Notes: generated from the sequence alone by a model not told the origin. A stretch of DNA of 64,000 nt from Pseudomonas koreensis (GCF_025447595.1 NZ_JAOEJU010000021.1:53138-117137); one strand, 5' to 3'. Counted from the first letter of the stretch, positions 40,463 to 49,130 are shown. Made by a program: numbers and translations.

Positions 40463-41482
40463 TCAGGGCATCAGGTCCAGAGGTAGTGTCGCCTCTCCCG
40501 CCAAGCGTTCACGCCACGCCAACAGCACATCAGGCACCCGTTTTTTCCATTCGGGAACGTTGGTGTAATACCGCGCCCTGACTTTGCGTTGCTCATCGAA
40601 AACCAATAGCACCAGCCAAACTCTGCCTCCCGGCGCACTCATCAGAATCGCCGCATTGCTGGAAGCCAGCCCTCGTAGCCAGAACTCATTGACCTCACCC
40701 TCCGGCACATCACTAGAGGTCTCGCCGGCTGCCATTGATCCGCTATTTTGCAGCAGCGTCTGATAGTCATTTTTGAGCAACGTGCGTAATGCCTGATCTT
40801 CTTGCTGCGTACGTACAACGCCAAGGCTCAGCAAGTCGTATTCAATCGCGATCGGTTGGTCAGATGCCACATACCTCCCATCGTAATAAACGCCCATCCC
40901 GCCACCACAAGCCCCCTCACCTCCATCAGAATTAACATCCAGCAAACCGTTGAGCGCGCTGAACTTCAGGGTGCAGTTGCCTTCAGCGAAATGCGCTACG
41001 GCACCGTCGATTGTGGCCACACCGTCCATGTCGCCAGAGTTGCCACCATTTGACGCAGAAACATCAAAGGCAATATGAGTGGCGTCCACACGCTTGGTTG
41101 TGACTTCTGCCGCCGATGAAACGCCCCACGGGATCATCCGCCAGGTGGCATCCCAGCTGAAAGGCTTGGTCACGTATTCAAGCGCTTTCAGACGCATCAA
41201 ATACTCACGGCGCAGGCAGGAGCTATTGGCAGCGCATTGATTGCGTTGTTTCAACCACGAACGTTGATCTGCCTTGAGCGCTTTCGGATCAGCGACCTGT
41301 ACCACCGCTGTCCGCCAAAGCGCCCCAAGTTTCTCATCGAGACTCGAGGTATACGGATCCGCACAAATCGCTTTTTCAACCGGGCTGGAAGCGCCAGCGC
41401 AGTCGAAACTGGCAGCGTGGGAGTTGGCAGCAAATACGAGGGACATCAGCAGCAAGGCGTGACGAATATTGAAAGCGAGCAT
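40463..41482 (-). CDS. Exported protein with LprI-like N-terminal domain
   Basis: 339-aa periplasmic protein. Signal peptide MLAFNIRHALLLMSLVFAAN ends at SHAA (~residue 24). The next ~80 residues have the LprI/DUF1311 pattern: SFDCAGASSPVEKAICADPY, LKADQRSWLKQRNQCAANSS, CLRREYLMRL, with four conserved Cys. The remaining ~230 residues form a separate Gly-rich domain with more Cys (CTLKF, GACGGG). LprI domains inhibit lysozyme in some bacteria; that role here is possible. MLAFNIRH is taken as start since the signal peptide begins there. Confidence 0.8.
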   Translation of the reverse strand: MLAFNIRHALLLMSLVFAANSHAASFDCAGASSPVEKAICADPYTSSLDEKLGALWRTAVVQVADPKALKADQRSWLKQRNQCAANSSCLRREYLMRLKALEYVTKPFSWDATWRMIPWGVSSAAEVTTKRVDATHIAFDVSASNGGNSGDMDGVATIDGAVAHFAEGNCTLKFSALNGLLDVNSDGGEGACGGGMGVYYDGRYVASDQPIAIEYDLLSLGVVRTQQEDQALRTLLKNDYQTLLQNSGSMAAGETSSDVPEGEVNEFWLRGLASSNAAILMSAPGGRVWLVLLVFDEQRKVRARYYTNVPEWKKRVPDVLLAWRERLAGEATLPLDLMP

Positions 41483-41553
41483 CGACAGATTCCATTCCTG
41501 AGGCGGCGGCAGTATGCCTTTAGCCGACTGGGACGTCACTCAAGGAGCAGCAG

Positions 41554-41826
41554 ATGGCCAATACCGAAATTCACGTCTCCGATATTTCGGACCACTCGCT
41601 GTTTATGCGCGCTGCCAATGAGCTTCAGCAAGGGCTGGGTGGAAAGTGGTTAACCAAGGCCTGCGGTCTGGATCAGTATTACTGGGATCTACAAGTGGAT
41701 GGGCAGGTGATCACCCTGCACCTGGAACATTACCTGGGGATCATGTTGCTGGTGGAGGATGCGGATCCTCAGTGGGTGGCGTCGGAGCGGTTTCAGGCCG
41801 TAGTGCGGCGGTTGCAAATAGCGTGA
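41554..41826 (+). CDS. Small hypothetical protein
   Basis: 90-aa acidic soluble protein: DISDHSLFMRAANELQQGLG, GKWLTKACGLDQYYWDLQVD, GQVITLHLEHYLGIMLLVED. It looks like a small alpha/beta domain with a conserved Trp/Tyr pair. No family recognised. AGGAG precedes the ATG at good distance, so it is probably expressed. It is divergent from the LprI-like gene. Confidence 0.65.
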   Translation: MANTEIHVSDISDHSLFMRAANELQQGLGGKWLTKACGLDQYYWDLQVDGQVITLHLEHYLGIMLLVEDADPQWVASERFQAVVRRLQIA

Positions 41827-41840
41827 TTCACACACGTCAG

Positions 41841-41930
41841 TGTGGGAGCGAGCTTGCTCGCGATGAGGGCTGCACATTCAACATCATCGGTGACCGAACG
41901 AATGCCATCGCGAGCAAGCTCGCTCCCACA
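41841..41930. repeat. REPIN-like inverted repeat 6
   Basis: TGTGGGAGCGAGCTTGCTCGCGATGAGGG and the inverted arm CGCGAGCAAGCTCGCTCCCACA, between convergent genes. Confidence 0.9.
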
Positions 41931-41946
41931 AAGACTGCAATAACCA

Positions 41947-42480
41947 TCAGAACGTAATCTGGGTCGCCGGCTTCACATCGATCCGCGCCACGGAACCGGT
42001 CAGGTGCGCCCAGTCCTTGTTGTGCTCGGCGATGATGTCTTCGGCGCTCATGTTGCCGTTGTCGACGGTGGAGTGCGCATCGGCCGCCAGCTCCACGTCG
42101 TAGCCCAGTTGATGGGCTTGGCGCACGGTGGCGTTGACGCAGTAATCGGTTTGCAGGCCGCAGATCACCAGGCGGTCGAAGTCTTCCCGGGGGATCAGTT
42201 TCTGCAGGTTGGTCTGGTAGAACGAGTCGTTGGCGGTCTTGTCGATACGCAGATCGCCTGGCGCAGTGACCAGGCCGTCGGCTAATTGCCAACCCTCGGC
42301 ACCGTGAGCGAACGGACTGTCCTTTTCGTTGTGCTGGATCAGCACCACCGGAATGCCCGACTTGCGAGCGCGGGCGCTGAGGCCGTTGATGGTATCGATC
42401 ACCCGTTTGATGTCGTAGCACTCGTATTCGCCTGTGCACAGGGCGCGCTGGACATCGATGATCAGCAATGCGGTGGTCAT
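41947..42480 (-). CDS. Isochorismatase-like cysteine hydrolase
   Basis: 177-aa hydrolase. The triad is visible: D9 (LLIIDVQ), K81 (RIDKTANDSFYQT) and nucleophile C114 (GLQTDYCVNAT). Members hydrolyse amides such as nicotinamide, ureido compounds or isochorismate; here the substrate is not readable. It follows the gamma-glutamyltransferase gene on the same strand after 66 bases, but a GC-rich stem in between makes cotranscription uncertain. Confidence 0.9.
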   Translation of the reverse strand: MTTALLIIDVQRALCTGEYECYDIKRVIDTINGLSARARKSGIPVVLIQHNEKDSPFAHGAEGWQLADGLVTAPGDLRIDKTANDSFYQTNLQKLIPREDFDRLVICGLQTDYCVNATVRQAHQLGYDVELAADAHSTVDNGNMSAEDIIAEHNKDWAHLTGSVARIDVKPATQITF

Positions 42481-42546
42481 GGTGAGCCTTCCTTGATCGG
42501 TCCTTGAGACAGGGGCGGACGTGTGCCCGCCCCCTTTTTACCCCGC

Positions 42547-44274
42547 TCAGTAACCCAATGACAACCCGGTGTTGCGCCGTGGATCGTTGGCGCCGTAGAA
42601 GCGGTTCTTGCCGACCGGTTTGCCACCCAGCGACGGTGCACCGACCAGAATCGCCGCGATGTGGTTGGCGTCCTGCGGGCCCGCGAACTTGTGGCCCCAG
42701 CTCTCGAGAATCTTCTTCGTGTCGGGGCTGGCGGCGAAGTCTTCGAGGTTGGTTTCTTCCGGCATCCACTGTTGGTGGAAACGCGGCGCGTCGACCGCTT
42801 CCTGCAGGCCCATGCCATAGTCGATGACGTTGAGCATGGTCAGCAACGTCGCGGTAATGATGCGGCTGCCGCCCGGCGTGCCGACCACCATCACCACCTT
42901 GCCGTCCTTGGTCACGATAGTCGGGCTCATCGAGGATAACGGTGCCTTGCCGGGAGCGATGGCGTTGGCTTCGCCTTGCACCAGGCCGTACATGTTCGGC
43001 ACGCCGACCTTGGAGGTGAAGTCGTCCATTTCATCGTTGAGAATCACCCCGGTCTTGCTCGCCATCACGCCTGCGCCGAACCAATCGTTGAGGGTGTAGG
43101 TGACCGAGACTGCGTTGCCCCACTTGTCGACGATCGAATAGTGCGTGGTGTTGCTGCCTTCATGGGGGGCGACGCCGGGTTTGAGTTCCGCCGAAACACC
43201 GGCCTTCTGCGGCTGGATCGCATCACGTAGCTTGGTCGCGTAGTTCTTGTCGAGCAGGTGCTCGATCGGGTTCTTCACAAAATCCGGGTCGCCCAGATAG
43301 CTGTTGCGATCCACATAAGCGTGGCGCATCGCTTCGATCTGGTAGTGCATGCCCTGGGCCGAATGGAAGCCCAGATCCTTCATCGGATAGCCTTCGAGGA
43401 TGTTCATGATCTGGCAGATCACCACCCCGCCGGAGCTCGGTGGCGGTGCCGATACGACGTGGTAACCGCGATAGTCGCACTCCACCGGGGCCAGTTCGCG
43501 GGTCTTGTACTTGTCGAGGTCGGCCTGGGTGATGATGCCCTTGTTGGCCTGACTGGAGGTGACGATGGCGTCGGCCACCCAGCCTTTATAGAAGCCGTCG
43601 GCGCCTTTTTCGGAAATGGTGCGCAGGGTTTTGCCCAGGTCCTTCTGCACCAGCTTCTGCCCGACCTGCATCGGCTCGCCATTGCTCAGGAAGATCGCGC
43701 CGGAATCCTTGATGTCCTTCTTGAACACGTCAGTGGCGTATTCCAGCAGCTCGACGTCACCCTGCTCCAGCGCAAAACCTTCTTCGGCCAGTTTGATGGC
43801 CGGGGCAATCATGTCCTTGCGCGGTTTGGTGCCGTACTTGCTCAGCGCCAGCTCCATACCGGACACGGTACCCGGAACGCCGACCGCGAGGTGGCCACGG
43901 GTACTCAGGTCCGGGATGACGTTGCCGTCCTTGTCGAGGTACATGTTGGCCGTCGCGGCCAGCGGGGCTTTTTCGCGGAAGTCGAGGAAGGTCTTGCGTC
44001 CGTCCGCCAGTTGAATGGTCATGAAACCACCACCACCGAGGTTGCCCGCCGCCGGGTAAACCACCGCCAGTGCATAGCCCACGGCGACAGCCGCATCCAC
44101 CGCGTTGCCGCCACTTTTCAACACGTCGACACCCACGTGAGTGGCCAGGTGCTGGGCGGTGACCACCATGCCGTTTTCGGCAGCTACCGGGGCAACCGAG
44201 GCAGCGTGAGCCATGAGGCAGCTGAGCGCCAATGAGGTCGCCATCAGCGATTTGGCAAAAGGTTCGTACTTCAT
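42547..44274 (-). CDS. ggt: Gamma-glutamyltransferase / glutathione hydrolase
   Basis: 575-aa periplasmic Ntn hydrolase that autocleaves into large and small subunits. A signal peptide ends near HAAS (residue ~25). The small subunit would begin at T376 in NTTHYSIVD, the catalytic threonine. GGNAVDAAVAVGYALAVVYP and AAGNLGGGGFM near the N-terminus and PLSSMSPTIV and GTPGGSRIITATLL near the end are signatures. It cleaves gamma-glutamyl bonds of glutathione and related compounds. MKYEPF is the start because it begins the signal peptide. Confidence 0.95.
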   Translation of the reverse strand: MKYEPFAKSLMATSLALSCLMAHAASVAPVAAENGMVVTAQHLATHVGVDVLKSGGNAVDAAVAVGYALAVVYPAAGNLGGGGFMTIQLADGRKTFLDFREKAPLAATANMYLDKDGNVIPDLSTRGHLAVGVPGTVSGMELALSKYGTKPRKDMIAPAIKLAEEGFALEQGDVELLEYATDVFKKDIKDSGAIFLSNGEPMQVGQKLVQKDLGKTLRTISEKGADGFYKGWVADAIVTSSQANKGIITQADLDKYKTRELAPVECDYRGYHVVSAPPPSSGGVVICQIMNILEGYPMKDLGFHSAQGMHYQIEAMRHAYVDRNSYLGDPDFVKNPIEHLLDKNYATKLRDAIQPQKAGVSAELKPGVAPHEGSNTTHYSIVDKWGNAVSVTYTLNDWFGAGVMASKTGVILNDEMDDFTSKVGVPNMYGLVQGEANAIAPGKAPLSSMSPTIVTKDGKVVMVVGTPGGSRIITATLLTMLNVIDYGMGLQEAVDAPRFHQQWMPEETNLEDFAASPDTKKILESWGHKFAGPQDANHIAAILVGAPSLGGKPVGKNRFYGANDPRRNTGLSLGY

Positions 44275-44410
44275 GAGTCGGTCTCTTCTTTTTATAAGGT
44301 AGGAAAGCGCTTCAAGAGCATCAGCCAGTATGGTCGCGATTACGGTTTGCGCCTCCCCGATCCGGCAGTATGCTAGGCGCAGTTTTCGCCCCCGTACCGG
44401 AGTTTTCCCC

Positions 44411-44926
44411 ATGGCCTACACGTTCATCACCCTGCCCTCGCCCGTCGGCGAGTTGAAGCTGGTCGCGAACGGCTCACGTCTGGCCGCCATCCTCTGGGAA
44501 AACGACAAACCGAACCGGGTGCGGCTGGGACCGATGAGCGAAGCACCGGACAATCCGGTGTTGATGAAAACTGCGCGACAGCTGGAAGAATATTTTGCAG
44601 GAACGCGAAACGCGTTCGATCTGGAGATGGACTTTGACGGCACCGAGTTCCAGAAAAAGGTCTGGGCCGCGCTGCTGACCATTCCGTTTGGCGAGACCCG
44701 CACCTACAGCCAGATCGCCGAACAGATCGGCCACCCGAGCGCGGTGCGCGCCGTCGGCGCGGCGAACGGGCGCAATCCGATTTCAATCATTGCGCCGTGC
44801 CATCGAGTCATCGGCGCCTCAGGCAAACTGACCGGTTTTGCCGGAGGGCTGGAAGCCAAGGAGCGCTTGCTGACTCTGGAGGGTGGCCAGTGGTCGGACA
44901 TCGGTAAAACCGGTGACTTGTTTTAA
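44411..44926 (+). CDS. ogt: O6-alkylguanine-DNA alkyltransferase
   Basis: 171-aa suicide DNA-repair protein of the Ogt class. The acceptor is C130 in IIAPCHRVIG; the helix-turn-helix recognition part reads TYSQIAEQIGHPSAVRAVGA with the intercalating Arg, and the Asn hinge NGRNP follows. It transfers alkyl groups from O6-alkylguanine to itself. The single-domain form without AraC part means Ogt, not Ada. It is divergent from ggt and its stop overlaps the nudK stop by two bases. Confidence 0.95.
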   Translation: MAYTFITLPSPVGELKLVANGSRLAAILWENDKPNRVRLGPMSEAPDNPVLMKTARQLEEYFAGTRNAFDLEMDFDGTEFQKKVWAALLTIPFGETRTYSQIAEQIGHPSAVRAVGAANGRNPISIIAPCHRVIGASGKLTGFAGGLEAKERLLTLEGGQWSDIGKTGDLF

Positions 44927-45513
44927 ACGCCGAACAGGTTATTCATCGCCGCGTATTGCAGCAGCATGATGGTCTTGGCATCGCAGATCTCGCCTCGATG
45001 GAACGCCGCCAGCGCGTCGTCGAAACGCCACTCCAGCACTTCAAGTTCTTCGGTTTCCTCTTCCAGACCGCCCCCCTCACTGACCTTTGACGAGGCATCG
45101 TACTCGGCGATGAAAAAGTGCAACTTCTCGGTCACCGAGCCGGGACTCATGTAGGCCTCGAACACCTTCTTCACGTCATGCACGCGGTAGCCGGTTTCTT
45201 CCTCGGCCTCGTCGCGGATGCGTTGCTCCGGCGCCGCGCCTTCAAGCAGTCCGGCCGCCACTTCAATCAGTAAACCGTCGTGACCGTTGACGAACACCGG
45301 CAGGCGGAACTGTCGGGTCAGCACCACGGTGCGTTGCTCACGGTTGAACAGCAGAATCGCCGCGCCATTGCCACGGTCGTAGACCTCGCGCGTCTGACGC
45401 TGCCAGTCACCGTTGTTGCGGTGATAGTCGAAGGTGATTTTCTTCAGCAGATACCAGTCGTGGGACAACACCTGGGTATCGACGATGTTGACCCGCTCGG
45501 CTGTGTTGGACAT
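44923..45513 (-). CDS. nudK: GDP-mannose pyrophosphatase NudK
   Basis: 196-aa Nudix hydrolase of the ADP-ribose/GDP-mannose class. REVYDRGNGAAILLFNREQR, VVLTRQFRLPVFVNG and AYMSPGSVTEKLHFFIAEYD are close to E. coli NudK. The Nudix helix lies at residues ~88-109 (GLLEGAAPEQRIRDEAEEET, then GY) with the glutamate cluster. The gene is monocistronic and converges on ogt. Confidence 0.92.
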   Translation of the reverse strand: MSNTAERVNIVDTQVLSHDWYLLKKITFDYHRNNGDWQRQTREVYDRGNGAAILLFNREQRTVVLTRQFRLPVFVNGHDGLLIEVAAGLLEGAAPEQRIRDEAEEETGYRVHDVKKVFEAYMSPGSVTEKLHFFIAEYDASSKVSEGGGLEEETEELEVLEWRFDDALAAFHRGEICDAKTIMLLQYAAMNNLFGV

Positions 45514-45580
45514 GACGCCTGATCCTTTTTTGTCATCGGAAGATGGCCATGGTAGGTGAAATGATGCGAACCGCCGACGA

Positions 45581-45612
45581 AAAAAAGCCCGGCAGCGCTA
45601 CCGGGCTTTTCC
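45581..45612 (-). terminator. Terminator after the chitinase gene
   Basis: AAGCCCGG and CCGGGCTT arms around an 8-base loop, with T-tracts on both strands. On the minus strand it follows the chitinase stop directly (T6), ending the LPMO-chitinase operon. Confidence 0.9.
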
Positions 45613-45620
45613 TTCATTGA

Positions 45621-46682
45621 CTACTGATGTGCCACGTTCACCGTTGCGGCATCAGTGCCCTGCGCCGTAGACGGCGCCCCGTGAATCAGTGGTCCATAAC
45701 GCCGACTGAATTCCCAGTTGTACGGCACGCGATCCTTGCTGGTGCCGTTGTCCCAGTTCACCGACCAGGTCATCAGGCCCTTGATCGGATGCCCTTTGAC
45801 CGCCAGGCGTTTCATCGCGTTGCCGACCACGGTCTTGTCGATCACGTAACCGGTGGCGGCGGCATCGACGTTGGACGGCAGGCCGATGACGAACTTGTTC
45901 GCCGGGATCTTCGTGAAACCGCGAGTACCGGTCACCAGGCTCTCGGTCAGGTAATAGAGGAAATCCTCTTTCATCGCGTCATTGTTCTGGGCGATCCACG
46001 CCCCGTTGCCGTTATTGGCTTCCGGCACCCAGACCCCGTCGCCGCCCTGGTTGTAGAACTGCGGAGCGATGAAGTCGTAGTAGCCCTCCAGCGCCTGCAG
46101 GTAACCGACGTATTTGCCGGAGGTGGTCAGGTACGGAAACTCCGGCGCCATGCTGATGATGAAATGCTTGCCTTGGCCGGCGTAGTGATCCTTGACCAGT
46201 TTAAGCGCGGCCGGCAGGACGGTCTTGTTGGCAGCGAAATCAATCGCGCTCTGTTCAAGATCGATGTCCAGACCATCGAAGCCGTAGGTTTCCACCAGAC
46301 GGATGATTTCATTGGCCAGCGGTTGCTCTTGGCCGGCGCGCAACTCGATGTGCGCATCGGCACCGCCCAGGGAGATCAGCACAGCCCGCCCCTGACTGTT
46401 GAGCACGCCGACCTGACGACGGAGCTCGGCATCGGAAACGTTGAACGGCTTGAAGGTCGGTATCCCGCTGCCCTTCATGAAGGCCACCGCGACCACGTTG
46501 TATTCCTTCGGCACGTTTTCCAGGGCGATGTTGGCGAACTGACCGCGCTGGTAACCGTCGCTCGGGCCGGCCGGCCAGTTGTGCCAGAAGCCCATGAGGA
46601 TCTTCTTGCCGGCAAGGCTCGGCATCAGCGACGCCGCGTCGCTGGCCTGGTTTTTCAATAGGGTGAAGTCGATGTTTGACAT
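45621..46682 (-). CDS. GH18 chitinase without classical signal peptide
   Basis: 353-aa family 18 glycoside hydrolase. The catalytic motif DGLDIDLE gives D136, D139, D141 and acid E143. KKILMGFWHNWPAGPSDGYQ at residues 26-45 and IAPQFYNQGG, MTWSVNWD are typical barrel strands. The N-terminus MSNIDFTLLKNQASDAASLM is hydrophilic, so there is no Sec or Tat signal. No chitin-binding or FnIII domain is present. P. aeruginosa ChiC is also released without a typical signal (known), so export by lysis or an unusual route is plausible. It is cotranscribed after the LPMO gene. Confidence 0.93.
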   Translation of the reverse strand: MSNIDFTLLKNQASDAASLMPSLAGKKILMGFWHNWPAGPSDGYQRGQFANIALENVPKEYNVVAVAFMKGSGIPTFKPFNVSDAELRRQVGVLNSQGRAVLISLGGADAHIELRAGQEQPLANEIIRLVETYGFDGLDIDLEQSAIDFAANKTVLPAALKLVKDHYAGQGKHFIISMAPEFPYLTTSGKYVGYLQALEGYYDFIAPQFYNQGGDGVWVPEANNGNGAWIAQNNDAMKEDFLYYLTESLVTGTRGFTKIPANKFVIGLPSNVDAAATGYVIDKTVVGNAMKRLAVKGHPIKGLMTWSVNWDNGTSKDRVPYNWEFSRRYGPLIHGAPSTAQGTDAATVNVAHQ

Positions 46683-46722
46683 GTTCTAATCCTTCAGAAC
46701 GTGTGGGTTTGACGTTGCGGGC

Positions 46723-47358
46723 TTATTTGAAGTCCACATCGAAGGCCTGATAGAAGGCATTGCCGGTGTTGGCGACGATCCACATCAGGACGATGACGTG
46801 ATGACCCTGCTTGTTGCCCGGAAGTTTCACGGCGTGGTTGACCTTGGCTTTCAATTCCGCCGAATGACTGTAGTACGGCACTTGCGGATAGAAATCCTCG
46901 GCGAACGGTTGCGCTTCCAGTTGCGCTCGGGTGATGCGTTGTTTCGGGTCCCAGCCATCCTTGGTAATCAGCCAGCGATAACCGCGGGTGGTGTGCGGCG
47001 CGGTGTACTCCCATTTGACCTCAAGGGTCTGGCCGGGAGTGACATTGAGCAGCGGCCAGGTGAATGGACGCCCGAGTTTCTTGCTCATTTCTTCTGCGGT
47101 GAAGTTCACACAGTCACGTGCGTCGTTCTTGCCGCCACTGAGAATATAGCCGTCAGCCGGCGGTACGACGCTCGGATTGTCGCTTTCGAACGGCGCAGGG
47201 AACGGGCCGGCCGCGAGCGCCGGGAAGTTCTTGCCGCCTTCCATTTCATTGACCTGCCAGCCGCCGAGCAATCCTTGCTCGATGGCCACCGCGCCGCGGC
47301 TTGCAGGGGAAATGACGCGACCGTGTCGCAGTTGGGTTTGAGCTTGTGGTTGGTTCAT
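46723..47358 (-). CDS. AA10 lytic polysaccharide monooxygenase with 11-residue leader
   Basis: 211-aa copper monooxygenase that cleaves chitin or cellulose oxidatively. The histidine brace is H12 (HGRVISPASRG) and H122 (APHTTRGYRW), with an axial Phe near NAFYQAFDVDF. LPMOs need the first His as the mature N-terminus, but here only MNQPQAQTQLR precedes it, which is neither hydrophobic nor a signal peptide. GGAG 8 bases upstream supports the ATG at 47358; a GTG 9 bases earlier only lengthens the leader. First gene of the operon with chitinase; a LexA box lies 132 bases upstream. Confidence 0.93.
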   Translation of the reverse strand: MNQPQAQTQLRHGRVISPASRGAVAIEQGLLGGWQVNEMEGGKNFPALAAGPFPAPFESDNPSVVPPADGYILSGGKNDARDCVNFTAEEMSKKLGRPFTWPLLNVTPGQTLEVKWEYTAPHTTRGYRWLITKDGWDPKQRITRAQLEAQPFAEDFYPQVPYYSHSAELKAKVNHAVKLPGNKQGHHVIVLMWIVANTGNAFYQAFDVDFK

Positions 47359-47489
47359 GTTTTTCACTCCGTTGATTTAAGAACTCTCCTTTCCGAGGAG
47401 AGGCCTTCAAGCTAACGGAGGGGGATTTTTTGTCCACCGGCGGTTTTGTCGCAGTCGGCCTCGGCGAAACTCGAAAAATGCCGAAAACA

Positions 47490-47505
47490 CTGTATATAAA
47501 AACAG
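47490..47505. promoter_or_regulatory. LexA (SOS) box
   Basis: CTGTATATAAAAACAG, matching CTG-N10-CAG with the A/T-rich centre of the gamma-proteobacterial LexA consensus, and extended to CACTG/CAGTG outside. It lies 132 bases upstream of the LPMO gene on the minus strand, with a TATATA element inside it. No plus-strand gene with a ribosome site follows, so the LPMO-chitinase operon is the best target. Confidence 0.7.
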
Positions 47506-47581
47506 TGCATTACGACGACGCTCACCCGACGCATGGCAAAAAGACTACACCGCGTCATTACAAAAACCTGCATTCACCGGT

Positions 47582-48019
47582 TCAGGGAAGCTGCGCCTTG
47601 AACTCTTTTTCATACTGCCCGGCGAGCTGTTCCTTTTGCTTGTCGTCGAGCAGCTTGCCAGCCATCTGGAAGAACTTCTGCTCTTCTTCCTGCAGGTGGT
47701 GATGGACCTTCTCCGAGAGCTTTTTCGCCGTGGCCAGCCAGGCCGGGCTGGACATCTCGGTCTCGTCGAGCTCTTCCATCATTTCGTCCATTTCATGGTG
47801 TTCGGCGATGGCATGGCGACTGAGGTCGATACCGTTGTCGAACTCCATCAGCGGGATATAGAAGTGGCGTTCTTCAGCCGTTTCGTGGGCCTGAAGCTCA
47901 GCCTTCAGTTGCTTGTAGGCCTCCACCCTTTCCGGGGTGTCACCGCTGGTCTTGATCAACGATTTCGCGTAGGTCCGCTGACGATCGTGGCTTTCACGCA
48001 GGGCTTCGAAAATGTTCAT
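47582..48019 (-). CDS. Hemerythrin domain-containing protein
   Basis: 145-aa four-helix protein with the di-iron histidine pattern: ESHDRQRTYAK (helix 1), AHETAEERHFYIPLMEF (helix 2), AIAEHHEMDEMMEEL (helix 3) and KVHHHLQEEEQKFF (helix 4). Members bind O2 or protect iron-sulfur clusters against NO and peroxide. A GGAG site precedes the ATG. Its stop lies 77 bases from the LexA box, but it is convergent with nothing and is probably a separate unit. Confidence 0.92.
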   Translation of the reverse strand: MNIFEALRESHDRQRTYAKSLIKTSGDTPERVEAYKQLKAELQAHETAEERHFYIPLMEFDNGIDLSRHAIAEHHEMDEMMEELDETEMSSPAWLATAKKLSEKVHHHLQEEEQKFFQMAGKLLDDKQKEQLAGQYEKEFKAQLP

Positions 48020-48156
48020 GGAATCTCCCAGGCAAACGCGTTCCGGATGGACGCCCTAAAGGGCTAGACCCCGGAGCGCGAGCGACGGTTCCAAGCGATT
48101 GCTTCAATCGGCTGCGGCGCGATAGGCTGCCGATTCATTACTACAAGGAAGACAAT

Positions 48157-48582
48157 ATGACGTTGCGGATCGAGCTGTCACAGGACCCTACCGAAGAACA
48201 GCGCGCAGCCATCCTGGCGCCCCTGCGTGCCCATAACATCGCCAAAGCCGGGCCTTCGCTGTACGAACCGGTCGCGTTGCTGGTGCGCGACGATAACGAC
48301 GCGATCCTCGGTGGCCTTTATGGGCACACGTTCTATCGGTGGCTGTTTATCGAGCTGCTGGCGGTGCCGGAAGAAGGCCGGGGACAGGGCATCGGCTCGA
48401 AGCTGATGAACATGGTCGAGGAGTTCGCCCGGGAAAAAGACTGCGTGGGGATCTGGCTCGATACCTTTGATTTTCAGGCGCCCGGGTTCTACAAAAAACT
48501 GGGATATACCGAGTGTGGCGAGATTGTGGATTATCCGCTGGGGCACAAGCGGCATTTCTTCCAGAAGCGTTTGATTGATTGA
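48157..48582 (+). CDS. GNAT-family N-acetyltransferase
   Basis: 141-aa acetyltransferase. IELLAVPEEGRGQGIGSKLM is motif A with the glycine-rich acetyl-CoA loop, and APGFYKKLGYTECGEI is motif B. A conserved WLDTFDF lies between. It resembles the group acetylating small amines or aminoacyl compounds. A GGAAG site precedes ATG at 48157. Monocistronic. Confidence 0.9.
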   Translation: MTLRIELSQDPTEEQRAAILAPLRAHNIAKAGPSLYEPVALLVRDDNDAILGGLYGHTFYRWLFIELLAVPEEGRGQGIGSKLMNMVEEFAREKDCVGIWLDTFDFQAPGFYKKLGYTECGEIVDYPLGHKRHFFQKRLID

Positions 48583-48644
48583 ATTCAGCGACCCTCGCCC
48601 GCAGGCTGGCGAGAGTCGCAAATTTCAACGCATTCAGCCGCCCG

Positions 48645-48995
48645 TTACAGACAGGTCGCCAGCGCTGCCAAACGGCGCTTGGCCACAAAATCATCTTTCT
48701 GCGCGTAGTAATTCAGCACGGTGCCGGACGCATCCGTGGTCAAGTCGACAAACGACTCCGCCGAGCGCGTGTAGACCGTCGAACCGCCCTTCTTGCCCGG
48801 TTGCAGATACGCCGCCGCGTCCACGCCGAACACCGCTTCGTCCTGCCAGGCGAATTGCACGCACTGGGCCACGACTTTTTCGGGTTTGTCCGAATTCAGG
48901 GTCTTGTAAGGGGTTTGCGTGCGGGCGTCTTCCATCGCCGAACCCGCGCAACCGGCCAGCAGAGTTGCCGCCAGCGCCACCATCAGCATTCGCAT
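48645..48995 (-). CDS. Small lipoprotein of unknown function
   Basis: 116 aa. Signal sequence MRMLMVALAATLLAGC has lipobox LAGC (Cys 16). The mature protein has two further Cys (VAQCVQFAW and the terminal ATCL), likely a disulfide, with VYTRSAESFVDLTTDASGTV in between. No family recognised. It is divergent from the small gene at 49131. Confidence 0.75.
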   Translation of the reverse strand: MRMLMVALAATLLAGCAGSAMEDARTQTPYKTLNSDKPEKVVAQCVQFAWQDEAVFGVDAAAYLQPGKKGGSTVYTRSAESFVDLTTDASGTVLNYYAQKDDFVAKRRLAALATCL

Positions 48996-49130
48996 TGCAT
49001 TCGCTCATTCGGAAAAAAGCGGACTGTATCACCGCAACGCCCAAAATCGTTCTGCTTTACTGCATTTAGAGCGCGACACATGTCGGCCGCTGCGGCACAT
49101 TAACGGTCATCAGCCTTACAAGGAAAGCCC

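Noticed and set aside
42511..42540. GC-rich stem between ggt and the isochorismatase-like gene
   Set aside because: GGGGCGG/CCGCCCC can pair, but the T-tract lies on the plus strand while both genes are on the minus strand, so it is not a good terminator for ggt.
47533..47601. 22-codon plus-strand frame just after the LexA box (MAKRLHRVITKTCIHRFREA..)
   Set aside because: It would suit an SOS-controlled small toxin by position, but there is no ribosome site and it is not hydrophobic like TisB-type peptides.
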